Shown: in pieces, positions 41,029 through 50,351 of the stretch
Layout of the letters: the number at the start of each line of letters is the position of its first letter
Numbering within the stretch: the first letter of the stretch is position 1
Assembly: GCA_003170135.1 (NCBI GenBank)
Contig: PMZR01000006.1
Span: 1-64,000 of the forward strand
Reading direction: 5' to 3'
Length of the DNA stretch: 64,000 bases
Source: Acidobacteriota bacterium
GTDB taxonomy: Bacteria; Acidobacteriota; Vicinamibacteria; Vicinamibacterales; Fen-181
Position numbers and translations under genes: made by a program
Notes under the pieces: generated by a model
What the model was told of the DNA's origin: nothing
The model's database searches: none
Seen by the model: only the letters and a program-made list of their open reading frames with translations

Positions 41029-42414
41029 GTGATTCCCCCTGATTTCCGCCAGTCCGTCGTCGACATCGTCGGCGCGGCATTCGTCAGAGACGATGCCGGC
41101 GCCCTCGAGCTGTACGGGGCCGATGCGCTCAAGCGCGGCCATCCGCCCGACCTCGTGGCGCTGCCGGCCACGACGGCGCACGTCTCGGCGCTTGCCCGCC
41201 TGTGCGATTACCATCGCGCGCCGCTCGTCGTGCGCGGCGGCGGCACGGGCTACACGGGCGGCTCCGTCCCGGTGCATCGCGGCCTGCTCGTCTCGATGGA
41301 ACGGATGAACCGTATCGTCGAGATCGACACCCACAACCTGCTCGCCGTGGTGGAACCAAACGTCATCACCGGCGATCTGCAGGACGCGGTCGAACGCGTG
41401 GGGTTGTTCTACCCGCCTGATCCGGCAAGCCTTCGCGAATCCGTCATCGGGGGCAACGTCGCGGAGTGCGCCGGCGGACCGCGTGCGTTCAAGTACGGGA
41501 CGACGCGCCGCTACGTGCTGGCGCTCGAAGCGGTGCTGCCCACCGGGGAGGTCGTCCGGACCGGTTCGAAGGCGGTCAAGAACGTCGTCGGGTACGATCT
41601 GACTCAGCTGCTCGTGGGCTCCGAAGGCACGCTCGCCATCATCACGCAGATCGTACTGCGACTGGTGCCGCTGCCGCCCGTGCAGTCCACGCTGCGCGCG
41701 ACGTTTTGCGACGTGCGCGACGCGGTGGCGGCGGTGGACGGCCTGCTGCGCGCCCGCGTCGTGCCGGCCACGCTCGAACTGGTGGACCGTGATTGCCTGG
41801 AGGCCGTCGCGCGGTACCTCGGCGCATCTCTTGCACCGGAGGGCACGGGCGCGGTCCTGCTCCTCGAAGTGGATGGGTTGCGCGAGGCGGTGGTCGAGGA
41901 ATCGCGGCGGGTGGAGGAGGCGTGTCGGGCCGCCGGCGCCACCGAAATCCTGCGGGCGGCGAGCGCCGGGGAACGTGAAGCGCTGTGGCGCGTGCGGCGC
42001 GAGATCTCCCCGTCGCTGAAAGTGATCTCGCCGGCGCGACTGAATCACGACCTGGTCGTTCCGCGCGGCCGCGTGCCCGAGCTGTTCGATCTGATCGAGC
42101 GGGCGCGTCGCGAGTTCCGCCTGCGCATCGCCTGCTTCGGCCACGCGGGCGACGGCAACATTCACGTCAATATCATGGTGAGAGCCGAGGAGCCGGGCGA
42201 GATCGAGCGGGCGCACGAGGCCGAGCGCAGGCTGTTCGAAGGTGTCGTGGCGCTCGAGGGCTCGATCAGCGGCGAGCACGGCATCGGCTTTGCGAAGGCG
42301 AAGTACCTGTCGATCGAGCTGTCGCCGGCGACGATCGCGCTGATGAAACGGGTCAAGCAGGCGTTCGATCCGCACGGAATTCTGAACCCCGGGAAGATAT
42401 TCCCGGAGGACTAG
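41029..42414 (+). CDS. glcD: FAD-linked oxidase, GlcD-like
   Basis: PLVVRGGGTGYTGGSVPVHRG, GYDLTQLLVGSEGTLAI, CFGHAGDGNIHVN, GSISGEHGIGFAK; start GTG inferred. Confidence 0.9.
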   Translation: MIPPDFRQSVVDIVGAAFVRDDAGALELYGADALKRGHPPDLVALPATTAHVSALARLCDYHRAPLVVRGGGTGYTGGSVPVHRGLLVSMERMNRIVEIDTHNLLAVVEPNVITGDLQDAVERVGLFYPPDPASLRESVIGGNVAECAGGPRAFKYGTTRRYVLALEAVLPTGEVVRTGSKAVKNVVGYDLTQLLVGSEGTLAIITQIVLRLVPLPPVQSTLRATFCDVRDAVAAVDGLLRARVVPATLELVDRDCLEAVARYLGASLAPEGTGAVLLLEVDGLREAVVEESRRVEEACRAAGATEILRAASAGEREALWRVRREISPSLKVISPARLNHDLVVPRGRVPELFDLIERARREFRLRIACFGHAGDGNIHVNIMVRAEEPGEIERAHEAERRLFEGVVALEGSISGEHGIGFAKAKYLSIELSPATIALMKRVKQAFDPHGILNPGKIFPED

Positions 42415-42427
42415 CCAAGGAGTCCAC

Positions 42428-42799
42428 GTGCCGAGGGTGGTGGCGGTGATCGGCGCCTCCTCCGATCGCTCGAAGTTCGGCAACAAGGCCGTGCGCGCGT
42501 TCCTCAATCACGGCGACGAGGTCGTGCCCATCAACCTCACCGAAGCGGAGGTTGAGGGATTGAAGGCGTACCGTTCGGTGCTCGACGTGCCCGGGCCGAT
42601 CGACATGGCCACTTTCTACGTGCCGCCGAAGGTGGGCGAAGCGGTGATCGACGAGGTGGCTCGCAAGGGAATCGGCGAAGTGTGGTTGAACCCCGGCGCC
42701 GACAGCGACGCGCTCGCGGAGCGTGCGCGGGTCCTGAATATCCGCGCGATCCGCGCCTGCAGCATTGTCGGCATCGGCGACAGCCCGAGCCGGTACTGA
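42428..42799 (+). CDS. CoA-binding Rossmann protein
   Basis: [35 protein letters not shown]. Confidence 0.88.
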   Translation: MPRVVAVIGASSDRSKFGNKAVRAFLNHGDEVVPINLTEAEVEGLKAYRSVLDVPGPIDMATFYVPPKVGEAVIDEVARKGIGEVWLNPGADSDALAERARVLNIRAIRACSIVGIGDSPSRY

Positions 42800-42810
42800 A
42801 CGACGTTGCT

Positions 42811-42838
42811 CGGAGTCTGGAGTCCGGGGTCCCGGGTC
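42811..42838 (+). repeat. 4 x degenerate 7-bp array (CGGAGTC TGGAGTC CGGGGTC CCGGGTC)
   Basis: Direct reading. Confidence 0.85.
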
Positions 42839-42960
42839 CCCGCCATCCAACGCGACGAAGCGGGGTCCCCGCCATCCCAAATTGACACGCCCTGAACCGG
42901 CGCCTATACTGAAGTGTCTTAGAAATTTCCCCCAGGCAGGGCCGTTCGCGGGGCCTTCTG

Positions 42961-43010
42961 CCCTTCGACGAAGCTCAGGGCACCCCGAGCGAAGTCGATG
43001 GGGGCACCCC
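42961..43010. repeat. REP-like palindromic element CCCTTCGACGAAGCTCAGGGCACCCCGAGCGAAGTCGATGGGGGCACCCC
   Basis: Imperfect palindrome in rho leader; resembles recurrent intergenic elements of this type in other bacterial genomes (recollection, not searched). Confidence 0.7.
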
Positions 43011-43058
43011 GCTCGCACAGCCTCGAGCAAACCCAAGTCCAACACCACGTTTCAAGTT

Positions 43059-44471
43059 ATGCCAAGCAATAGCAAGCGCCCATCCTCGCCGGCGCGTCCT
43101 GCCAATGGCCAGTCCGCGCCCGACAGCACCGCTCCCACCCCTTCAGCCGATGCAAACGACAGCGGGAAGGCGCCGCAGCCGCTGCCGCCGCCGCCGGCCA
43201 AGCGTCCGGGCGAAGGTCTGAACATCGCCGAGCTGAAGGACATGAGCATCCAGAAGCTCACGCAGATCGCCAAGGACCTCAACGTGGCGGGCGCGACCGG
43301 CATGCGGAAGCAGGAACTGATTTTCCAGATCCTGAAGGCGCAGACCGAGCAGAGCGGCTACATCTTCTCGGAAGGCGTCCTCGAGGTGTTGCCCGACGGG
43401 TTCGGCTTCCTGCGCGCACCCGACTACAACTACCTGCCCGGCCCGGACGACATCTACGTCTCGCCATCGCAGATCCGCAAGTTCGACCTGCAGACGGGCG
43501 ACACGGTGTCCGGCCAGATCAGGCCGCCGAAGGAAGGCGAGCGCTACTTCGCCCTCATCAAGGTGGAGGCGGTCAACTTCGAACCGCCCGAGCAGGCGCG
43601 CGACAAGCTGTTCTTCGAGAACCTCACGCCGCTCTATCCGCAGCAGCACCTGAAGCTCGAGACGGCGTCCGAGAATCTCTCGGCCCGGGTCATGGACCTG
43701 ATGACGCCGATCGGCAAGGGCCAGCGCGGCCTCATCGTCGCGCCGCCGCGCACGGGCAAGACGATGCTGCTGCAGAACATCGCGCAGTCGGTGTCGGCGA
43801 ACCACCCCGAGGTGTACCTGATCGTCCTGCTCATCGACGAGCGGCCGGAAGAAGTTACCGACATGCAGCGCTCGGTCGACGGAGAAGTGATCTCGTCGAC
43901 GTTCGACGAGCCGGCGCAGCGCCACGTGCAGGTGGCCGAGATGGTCATCGAGAAGGCCAAGCGCCTGGTCGAACACAAGAAGGACGTGCTGATCCTGCTC
44001 GACTCGATCACGCGTCTCGCCCGCGCCTACAACACGGTGATCCCGCCGTCGGGCAAGGTGCTGTCGGGCGGTCTCGACTCGAACGCGCTGCAGAAGCCGA
44101 AGCGCTTCTTCGGGGCGGCGCGCAACATCGAGGAAGGCGGCTCGCTGACGATCATCGCGACGGCGCTCGTCGACACCGGCTCGCGCATGGACGACGTCAT
44201 CTTCGAGGAGTTCAAGGGCACGGGCAACATGGAGATCCACCTCGATCGGAAACTGGTGGACAAGCGCGTGTTCCCGGCCATCGACATCCAGAAGAGCGGC
44301 ACGCGGAAGGAAGAGCTGCTCATCTCGCGCGAGGACCTGAACCGCGTGTGGGTGCTGCGCAAGGTGCTCAACCCGCTCTCGCCGGTCGAAGCGATGGAAT
44401 TGCTGCTCGACAAGATGTCGAAGACCAAGTCGAACGCGGAATTCCTCGCGTCGATGCAGCGGATGGGATAG
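43059..44471 (+). CDS. rho: Transcription termination factor Rho
   Basis: [11 protein letters not shown]-type N-term, [51 protein letters not shown]. Confidence 0.96.
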   Translation: MPSNSKRPSSPARPANGQSAPDSTAPTPSADANDSGKAPQPLPPPPAKRPGEGLNIAELKDMSIQKLTQIAKDLNVAGATGMRKQELIFQILKAQTEQSGYIFSEGVLEVLPDGFGFLRAPDYNYLPGPDDIYVSPSQIRKFDLQTGDTVSGQIRPPKEGERYFALIKVEAVNFEPPEQARDKLFFENLTPLYPQQHLKLETASENLSARVMDLMTPIGKGQRGLIVAPPRTGKTMLLQNIAQSVSANHPEVYLIVLLIDERPEEVTDMQRSVDGEVISSTFDEPAQRHVQVAEMVIEKAKRLVEHKKDVLILLDSITRLARAYNTVIPPSGKVLSGGLDSNALQKPKRFFGAARNIEEGGSLTIIATALVDTGSRMDDVIFEEFKGTGNMEIHLDRKLVDKRVFPAIDIQKSGTRKEELLISREDLNRVWVLRKVLNPLSPVEAMELLLDKMSKTKSNAEFLASMQRMG

Positions 44472-44475
44472 TTGC

Positions 44476-44537
44476 TGGCCTTCGGCCTTAGGCCTTTGGC
44501 CTTAGCCGGCCAAGGTCCAAGGTCCAAGGTCCAAGGC
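44476..44537 (+). repeat. Heptad array: NGGCCTT x4, spacer, CCAAGGN x4
   Basis: Direct reading just after rho stop; halves are related as inverted repeats. Confidence 0.92.
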
Positions 44538-44544
44538 CTTGTCC

Positions 44545-44778
44545 ATGGTCACAATCAAGGTTCGCGAAAACGGTCCCTACCGCGTGGACGGCGACGAGAC
44601 CGAAGTGAGGCTGGTGGACTGGAACGACCACGAGTACCAGATCCCGAAGCGTCCCTTCGCGCTCTGCCGCTGCGGCGGTTCCTCCACGAAGCCGTTCTGC
44701 GATGGGACCCACTCGAAGGTTGGCTTCAGGGCCGCCGAAGCGGCCGTGCCTCACAGCGAGGACAAGCCCACCGAGTGA
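44545..44778 (+). CDS. CDGSH iron-sulfur domain protein
   Basis: ALCRCGGSSTKPFCDGTHSKVGF. Confidence 0.93.
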   Translation: MVTIKVRENGPYRVDGDETEVRLVDWNDHEYQIPKRPFALCRCGGSSTKPFCDGTHSKVGFRAAEAAVPHSEDKPTE

Positions 44779-45983
44779 GGTTCGTCGCCTGACGCCAGGT
44801 GTGACAGCATCCTGGTCGCGATCCGCCAATTGACGCCGGGTACGCCCAGCGCCCCCCGTACTCTTGCATATCCCGCGCGCATCACCTCGCGCGCCCCCTC
44901 GTCGGTCAGCAACCGTATCGCTGCCCGGGCCACGCCCGCCGCCGTGACGTCATGCTGGATCAGTTCCGGCACGATCGGCTCGCCGGCAATCAGGTTCGGC
45001 AGCGTGTAGGCGGGAATGCGCGCCTGCAGCCGCATGCCGTGCTTCGCCACCAGGTAGGTGAGCGCATCGACGCGGTAGGAGGCGACGGCGGGGACGTCGG
45101 CAAACACCGCGTCAAGCAGATTCCCGCCGGTTGAGGCCAGCACCACGTCGCTCGCCCCCAGCACCGCCCACAGGTCGCCTTCTACGACGCGCACCCGGCG
45201 CGTTCGTCCGCGCAGGCACGCGTCTACGGTCGTGCGCAGCGGCGGGGCCGCGACGCTCACCAGCACCTCGCGCACCTCGACCTGCCGCTCGACGAGATCG
45301 AGCGCATCCAGCATCACCGGCAGAAGGCGTTCGATCGCATGCCGGCGGCTGCCGGGCACCAGGGCAATCCTGTATGGCGGGGACGCCGCGCTCCGGTTCG
45401 CCTCCTCGCGCGCGAGAGGCGAGGCACTGCGATCGTGCGCGGGGCCGCCTGGGCCGTAGGTTTCGATCAAGTCATCCAGCGCGGGATGGCCTTCGTAAAT
45501 CACCGGCAGGCCCGCGCGCTCGTAGATGGCCGCTTCCGCCGCGAGCGTCGGGATCACGAGGTCGGCGTGCGACCGCAGGCGTTCCACCGCACCGCGAGGG
45601 TTCCACAACCAGGTCTGCGGGGTGACGAAATAGACCACGGGGACGCCGGCCGATCGCGCGACGCGGGCGAAGGGGAAGCTGATGCCGGGCGCGTCGATGA
45701 CCATGGCGGCGAGCGGACGCCGGTCGCGTATCTCGCGCCGCCAGAACCGGAGCGCCGACAGGTAACGGGGCAGGTCGCCCCAGTGATCGAACCACCCGAC
45801 GGTGGCGCGGTCGGTGATGTCGAGACGCACGTCCACGCCCGCGCGTCGCATCCGGTCGCCGCCGAGGCCGTACAGGCGCAGGTGAGGCGCCAGGCGACCC
45901 AGCTCCATCGCCAGCCGGCCTCCACGCGCGTCGCCCGAGATCTCCGTCGCGCAGACGAGCAGGGCGGGATTCGACTTCGACAC
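44751..45983 (-). CDS. lpxB: Lipid-A-disaccharide synthase
   Basis: ATEISGDARGGRLAMEL, GLGGDRMRRAGVD, VIDAPGISFPFAR, VPGSRRHAIERLLPVM; GTG start inferred. Confidence 0.9.
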   Translation of the reverse strand: MSKSNPALLVCATEISGDARGGRLAMELGRLAPHLRLYGLGGDRMRRAGVDVRLDITDRATVGWFDHWGDLPRYLSALRFWRREIRDRRPLAAMVIDAPGISFPFARVARSAGVPVVYFVTPQTWLWNPRGAVERLRSHADLVIPTLAAEAAIYERAGLPVIYEGHPALDDLIETYGPGGPAHDRSASPLAREEANRSAASPPYRIALVPGSRRHAIERLLPVMLDALDLVERQVEVREVLVSVAAPPLRTTVDACLRGRTRRVRVVEGDLWAVLGASDVVLASTGGNLLDAVFADVPAVASYRVDALTYLVAKHGMRLQARIPAYTLPNLIAGEPIVPELIQHDVTAAGVARAAIRLLTDEGAREVMRAGYARVRGALGVPGVNWRIATRMLSHLASGDEPHSVGLSSL

Positions 45984-46094
45984 GTCGCGACAGATTCTAC
46001 CGGAGGCGGGCCGGTCGCGCGCGTCATTCGGCTTGCGCGGCACGGCGCGCGCCGGTACGATCGCAGGCGCGATGGATTGGACACACGGGCAACG

Positions 46095-47042
46095 ATGACC
46101 ACGGATGTCGTTCCAGTGGTAAGCGTCGTCATTCCGACCTACAATCGGTCGGAACCGCTCGAGGCCTGCCTGCTCACGCTCGCCACGCAGACCTATCCCG
46201 CAGGGCGCTGGGAAGTCATCGTCGTGGACGACGGTTCGGACGACGAGACGCCGGCGATCGTGCGGCGCCACGCGACCGCGCTGCCGCTGACGGGCTTGCG
46301 CCACGCGGTGCGATGCGGGTCGGGGCCGGCGCGCAACACCGGCGTGGCCCGGGCGCGAGGGGACGTCGTCGTCTTCCTCGACAGCGACACGCTTGCCCCG
46401 CCCTGGCTGCTCGGTGAGCACGCGAGGACTCATGCGGGTCGCCGGTGTTTCGTCGATGGTCCCGCCATCACCGTGCGCGGCGGGGGCGCCATCGGGCCGC
46501 CGCCGTTCGAAGCGCCATGGGTGCGGCTACTGGCGGCCCTCGATCTGGCGGGCGCGCGGTTCGTCACGGCCAACGTCTCGTGCCGGCGGGCCGACCTGGT
46601 CGCGGCGGGCGGATTCGACGTCGCCTTCGGCGCGCGCTACGGGTGGGAGGACACGGAACTCGGGCTCCGGCTGCTGCGCCTCGGCGTCGAGCGGGTGAAA
46701 AATCGACGCGCCTACGTACTGCACCGGCAGCGATCGGGTTACGATTGGCGCGAGCGCGGGCTCAAGCAGGAGGAAGCGGGCGTGAACGCGGCTTACTTCC
46801 TGTCGAAACACGCGACGCGGGACGTGGCGCGGCTCGTCCGCGGACGGCCGCACTTGGCTCGCGCGTTCGTCGCGTGCGGTCTCGACGCCGACCGGGTGCG
46901 CCGGGCCTGCGCGCGTTTCGTGTGGCATACCCCGCTTGCCTGGGGCCTCTGCCAGATACACGAGATCCAGCAGTACGAGCGCGGCCTGCGGCGCGGCCTC
47001 GCGCGAACGGCTCCAGGCAACGCACGCCAAGGATCCGCATGA
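46095..47042 (+). CDS. Glycosyltransferase family 2
   Basis: VSVVIPTYNRSEPLEACL, VIVVDDGSDDET, GWEDTELGLRLLRLG. Confidence 0.9.
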   Translation: MTTDVVPVVSVVIPTYNRSEPLEACLLTLATQTYPAGRWEVIVVDDGSDDETPAIVRRHATALPLTGLRHAVRCGSGPARNTGVARARGDVVVFLDSDTLAPPWLLGEHARTHAGRRCFVDGPAITVRGGGAIGPPPFEAPWVRLLAALDLAGARFVTANVSCRRADLVAAGGFDVAFGARYGWEDTELGLRLLRLGVERVKNRRAYVLHRQRSGYDWRERGLKQEEAGVNAAYFLSKHATRDVARLVRGRPHLARAFVACGLDADRVRRACARFVWHTPLAWGLCQIHEIQQYERGLRRGLARTAPGNARQGSA

Positions 47043-48283
47043 CCGAGTTGATTGTCACCGTGAATGCGCCCGGTGAGGTGGCGGGCTGGTTGCTCCCGCT
47101 CGCACAGCACGTGAAGCGCAGCGACCCGGCCGTCCGCATTCGCGCGGTGCTGACGCCCTGTCCGTTCGCGGGCGGCCGTGAACGGGAAATCCTTTCGGCG
47201 CATCCGGCGCTCGACGACGTCGTCGACCTGCGGCCGTTCCTGTTCGACCTGGTGCGCCGGCGGCAGCCTCGGCGCCAGGCGCTCGTTCTGCACCTGGGCG
47301 GCGATCGCATCTACTCGCTCCTCATCGCGAAACTGCTGCGCGCGCCCGCTTGGGTGTACGGCACGAGCCGGCAATGGAGCCGCTGGTACCAGCGCTGCCT
47401 CGTGCCGGATGCCCGCACCATCGACAAGCTGAGAAGGGCGGGCGTGGCATCCGATCGCATCGCGGCCGTCGGTGAGATGGTCGTGGACAGCGTGCCGGAG
47501 ACCGTGGACGGGATCGGGGCGCTTCGGGCCTTTGGGATTGACCCGGAGCGCGAGGAGCCGGTGACGTTGATGGCCGGCAGCCGTCCCTACGAAGTGGAGT
47601 TCATGCTGCCGTTCTACGCCGACGTGATCGACGCGCTGGCCTCGAGCCGGCCGTCGGCCCGGTGCCTGCTGCCGTTCTCCGAGTTCGTCGATCCGGCGCT
47701 CATCGACCGGGCGATGGAACGGGCCGGCATGCGCACCGAGCGTGGCGCGGGCGACTCGGTCTGCGTGCGCACCCGCCGGGGCGCCACCGCGCGCATCGTT
47801 CACAAGGAACGCTACGCGGCGATGGCCGCTTCGCGAATGGTCGTCACGCTGCCCGGCACCAATACGCTTCAGCTCGCCGCGCTCGGCGCACCGATGCTGG
47901 TCGTGGTGCCGCTGAACCGCGTGGAGAACGCGGTGGTCGAGGGCCCCGTCAACTGGTTGAGCACCCGGTGGTGGCCGACGCGGGCGTTGAAGCGGCGTCT
48001 CCTGCTGCACGTCAACGAGCGGCTCGGGTTCATCGCCCTGCCGAACATGCTGGCCGGCCGGGAGGTCGTTCCCGAGTTGCGCGCGATGCTGGAGCCGGCC
48101 GACGTCGCTGGACAGATCGTTCGCTGGCTCGACGATTGCGAGGGGCGCGCGGCGATGAGCCGCGAGCTCCGGCGACTGGCCGGGCCGCGCGGCGCGGCGG
48201 CCCGCATGGCGGCCGAAGTCACCAGGCGGCGCCGGGAACCGGCGGGTGCGGGTGCGACGTCAGTGGCGGCGGAGCGGCAGTAG
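47039..48283 (+). CDS. LpxB-like (lipid-A-disaccharide synthase-related) protein 1
   Basis: NAPGEVAGWLLPL, LMAGSRPYEVEFMLPF, VVTLPGTNTLQLAALGAPMLVVVPLN. Confidence 0.75.
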   Translation: MTELIVTVNAPGEVAGWLLPLAQHVKRSDPAVRIRAVLTPCPFAGGREREILSAHPALDDVVDLRPFLFDLVRRRQPRRQALVLHLGGDRIYSLLIAKLLRAPAWVYGTSRQWSRWYQRCLVPDARTIDKLRRAGVASDRIAAVGEMVVDSVPETVDGIGALRAFGIDPEREEPVTLMAGSRPYEVEFMLPFYADVIDALASSRPSARCLLPFSEFVDPALIDRAMERAGMRTERGAGDSVCVRTRRGATARIVHKERYAAMAASRMVVTLPGTNTLQLAALGAPMLVVVPLNRVENAVVEGPVNWLSTRWWPTRALKRRLLLHVNERLGFIALPNMLAGREVVPELRAMLEPADVAGQIVRWLDDCEGRAAMSRELRRLAGPRGAAARMAAEVTRRRREPAGAGATSVAAERQ

Positions 48284-49449
48284 TGCGCGTCTGGTTCCTG
48301 ACGAACGGCTATGGCGAGGACCGGGCGGCCGCGCTGATTGCGACCGAACTGCGCGCGCGCCGCCCCACGCTGGCCGTGGTCGCCGCGCCGCTCGTCACGC
48401 CGGGCATCGAGTTCACCGCCCGGAGCGTGCCGGTCGCCGTGGCGGGGACGGCGCCGCCGTCGGGCGGATTCCCTTTCGCGAGCGTGGCCACGCTCGTGCG
48501 CGATCTGCCGACCGTTCCCGCGTATCTCACCTATCTCCGACGTCTGCGCCGATTGGCTCTGGCCGGCGACCAGTTCGTGACGGCGGGCGACGTCTTTCTC
48601 ACCGGCGTGGCACACCTGGCGTTTGGAAAGCGTGGCGTGCACGTCGCGCTCGCGAAATCCGTCCACGGGCAACCGCATACCCGCATCGAGCGCGTGCTCC
48701 TCGGGCGGTGGGCGAGCCTCGTATTCGCGCGGGATGCGGAGACCGCCGCGCACCTGGCCGCCCATGGCATGCGCGCGTGCTTTGCGGGCAATCCGCTCGT
48801 GGATCATCTTGCCGTCGTGTCCGCCGACGCCGCGACGCGGGCCCGCCCAGGCCGGATGTGGTCGGCGGAAGACGGAGACGGGCCGTGGGCCGGCGGTCAC
48901 GTCCTGCTGTTGCCTGGCAGCCGCGCCGAGGCTCCCCGGAATCTCGTGAAGTTGCTCGAGGTCGCCGCGCAGGTGACCGACCCCGCCGCATGGGTGTGTG
49001 CGTGGCCGGGCGCGCTTCCGATCGCACGGGCTGCGCAGGCAGCGGCCGACGCTGGGTGGGAAACCACCGGCACCCAATTGTCGCGCGGGAATCGAACGGT
49101 CGCCCTGCTCGCCGGACAGTTCGAGTCGCTGCTGCCTGGCGCGGACGTCGTCGTCGGTCTCGCCGGCACCGCCAACGAGCAGGCGGCGGCGCTGGGCAAG
49201 CCGGTCGTGACCTTCGCCGGCTGCGGTCCGCAGACGACGGCGGCACGCATGGAGGAGCAGGCGCGGCTGCTCGGGGGCGCGGCGCAGTTCGTGTGCGGCT
49301 CCGCATCCGAGGTGGCCAGCGCGGTGTCAGCGCTGCTGCGCGCTCCCGCCGAGCGCAGTCGTCGTGGGGCGCTTGGCATGGCGCGGCTGGGTCCGGCCGG
49401 CGGGGCCGCGCGGATCGCGGATCATCTGATCGAGGAGCTCGGCCTGTGA
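48283..49449 (+). CDS. LpxB-like (lipid-A-disaccharide synthase-related) protein 2
   Basis: VWFLTNGYGEDRAAALIATEL, LLLPGSRAEAPRNLVKLLEV, VVGLAGTANEQAAALGKPVVTF. Confidence 0.8.
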   Translation: MRVWFLTNGYGEDRAAALIATELRARRPTLAVVAAPLVTPGIEFTARSVPVAVAGTAPPSGGFPFASVATLVRDLPTVPAYLTYLRRLRRLALAGDQFVTAGDVFLTGVAHLAFGKRGVHVALAKSVHGQPHTRIERVLLGRWASLVFARDAETAAHLAAHGMRACFAGNPLVDHLAVVSADAATRARPGRMWSAEDGDGPWAGGHVLLLPGSRAEAPRNLVKLLEVAAQVTDPAAWVCAWPGALPIARAAQAAADAGWETTGTQLSRGNRTVALLAGQFESLLPGADVVVGLAGTANEQAAALGKPVVTFAGCGPQTTAARMEEQARLLGGAAQFVCGSASEVASAVSALLRAPAERSRRGALGMARLGPAGGAARIADHLIEELGL

Positions 49450-50351
49450 ACCCCGATGTCAGCGTGGTCGTTCCGACGCTGAATCGCTGCGACACGCTCG
49501 CGCACGTCCTGCCGACGCTCGCCCGGCAGACATTTGCGCCCGATCGCTTCGAGATCCTGCTGTGCGACACGGGGTCGACCGACGGAACGCAGGCACTGGT
49601 GGCGCAGCTGGCCATCCCGAACCTGACGCTCGTCGAGATCGCGCACGGCGAGCGTTCGGTCGCCCGCAACACAGGCATTCGGCGCGCGCGCGGCGCGATC
49701 GTCGTGTTCACGGATGCGGACATCCTGGCCGACACGCGGCTCGTCGAGGAGCACGTGCGCGCCCACGCGATGCATCCAGGTGCCGCCATCGTCGGCTGGG
49801 AATCCCGCGTCGCATCGCTCGAGGAGTACCGCTTCGTCGCGGTGGCGCCGGAGCGGCGTCACCGGCTTCATGCCGCGCGCGCAGGTCGCCTGTCGTGGAT
49901 GTTCTTCCTCACGGGCAACGCGTCAGCTGCGCGCGACGTGCTGCTGCGCGCCGGCGCATTCGACGAGGCGTTCACCGGCTATGGACACGAGGATCTCGAT
50001 CTCGGGTACCGGTTGCGGCGCCTGGGCGTGCCCATCGTTTACCATCCGGCGGCCGTCAATTACCACTGGCATCCGGAGTCGTTCCCTGTCCGGTGCGGCA
50101 AGATGGAACTGGCCGGCCGTGCCACCGTACGCTTCTACCGCAAACACCGCGACTGGCGGATTCTGCTGCGCATGGGGGTGAATCCGATCTCGCTCGGCGT
50201 GCACGCGCTGCTGCCGTCGAACGGCCGGATCGTGCGCGCGTGCGCGGCCCGGGCCGACCACAGCGCGGCGTGCCGCGAGATCACGCTGCAACACCGCTAT
50301 CTGACGGGCGTCAAGGCGGCCTGGCGGGAAGCCGAGGGACAGGGCGGCTAA
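49446..50351 (+). CDS. Glycosyltransferase family 2
   Basis: VSVVVPTLNRCDTLAHVLPTLARQ, RARGAIVVFTDADI, GYGHEDLDLGYRLRRLG. Confidence 0.9.
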   Translation: MNPDVSVVVPTLNRCDTLAHVLPTLARQTFAPDRFEILLCDTGSTDGTQALVAQLAIPNLTLVEIAHGERSVARNTGIRRARGAIVVFTDADILADTRLVEEHVRAHAMHPGAAIVGWESRVASLEEYRFVAVAPERRHRLHAARAGRLSWMFFLTGNASAARDVLLRAGAFDEAFTGYGHEDLDLGYRLRRLGVPIVYHPAAVNYHWHPESFPVRCGKMELAGRATVRFYRKHRDWRILLRMGVNPISLGVHALLPSNGRIVRACAARADHSAACREITLQHRYLTGVKAAWREAEGQGG

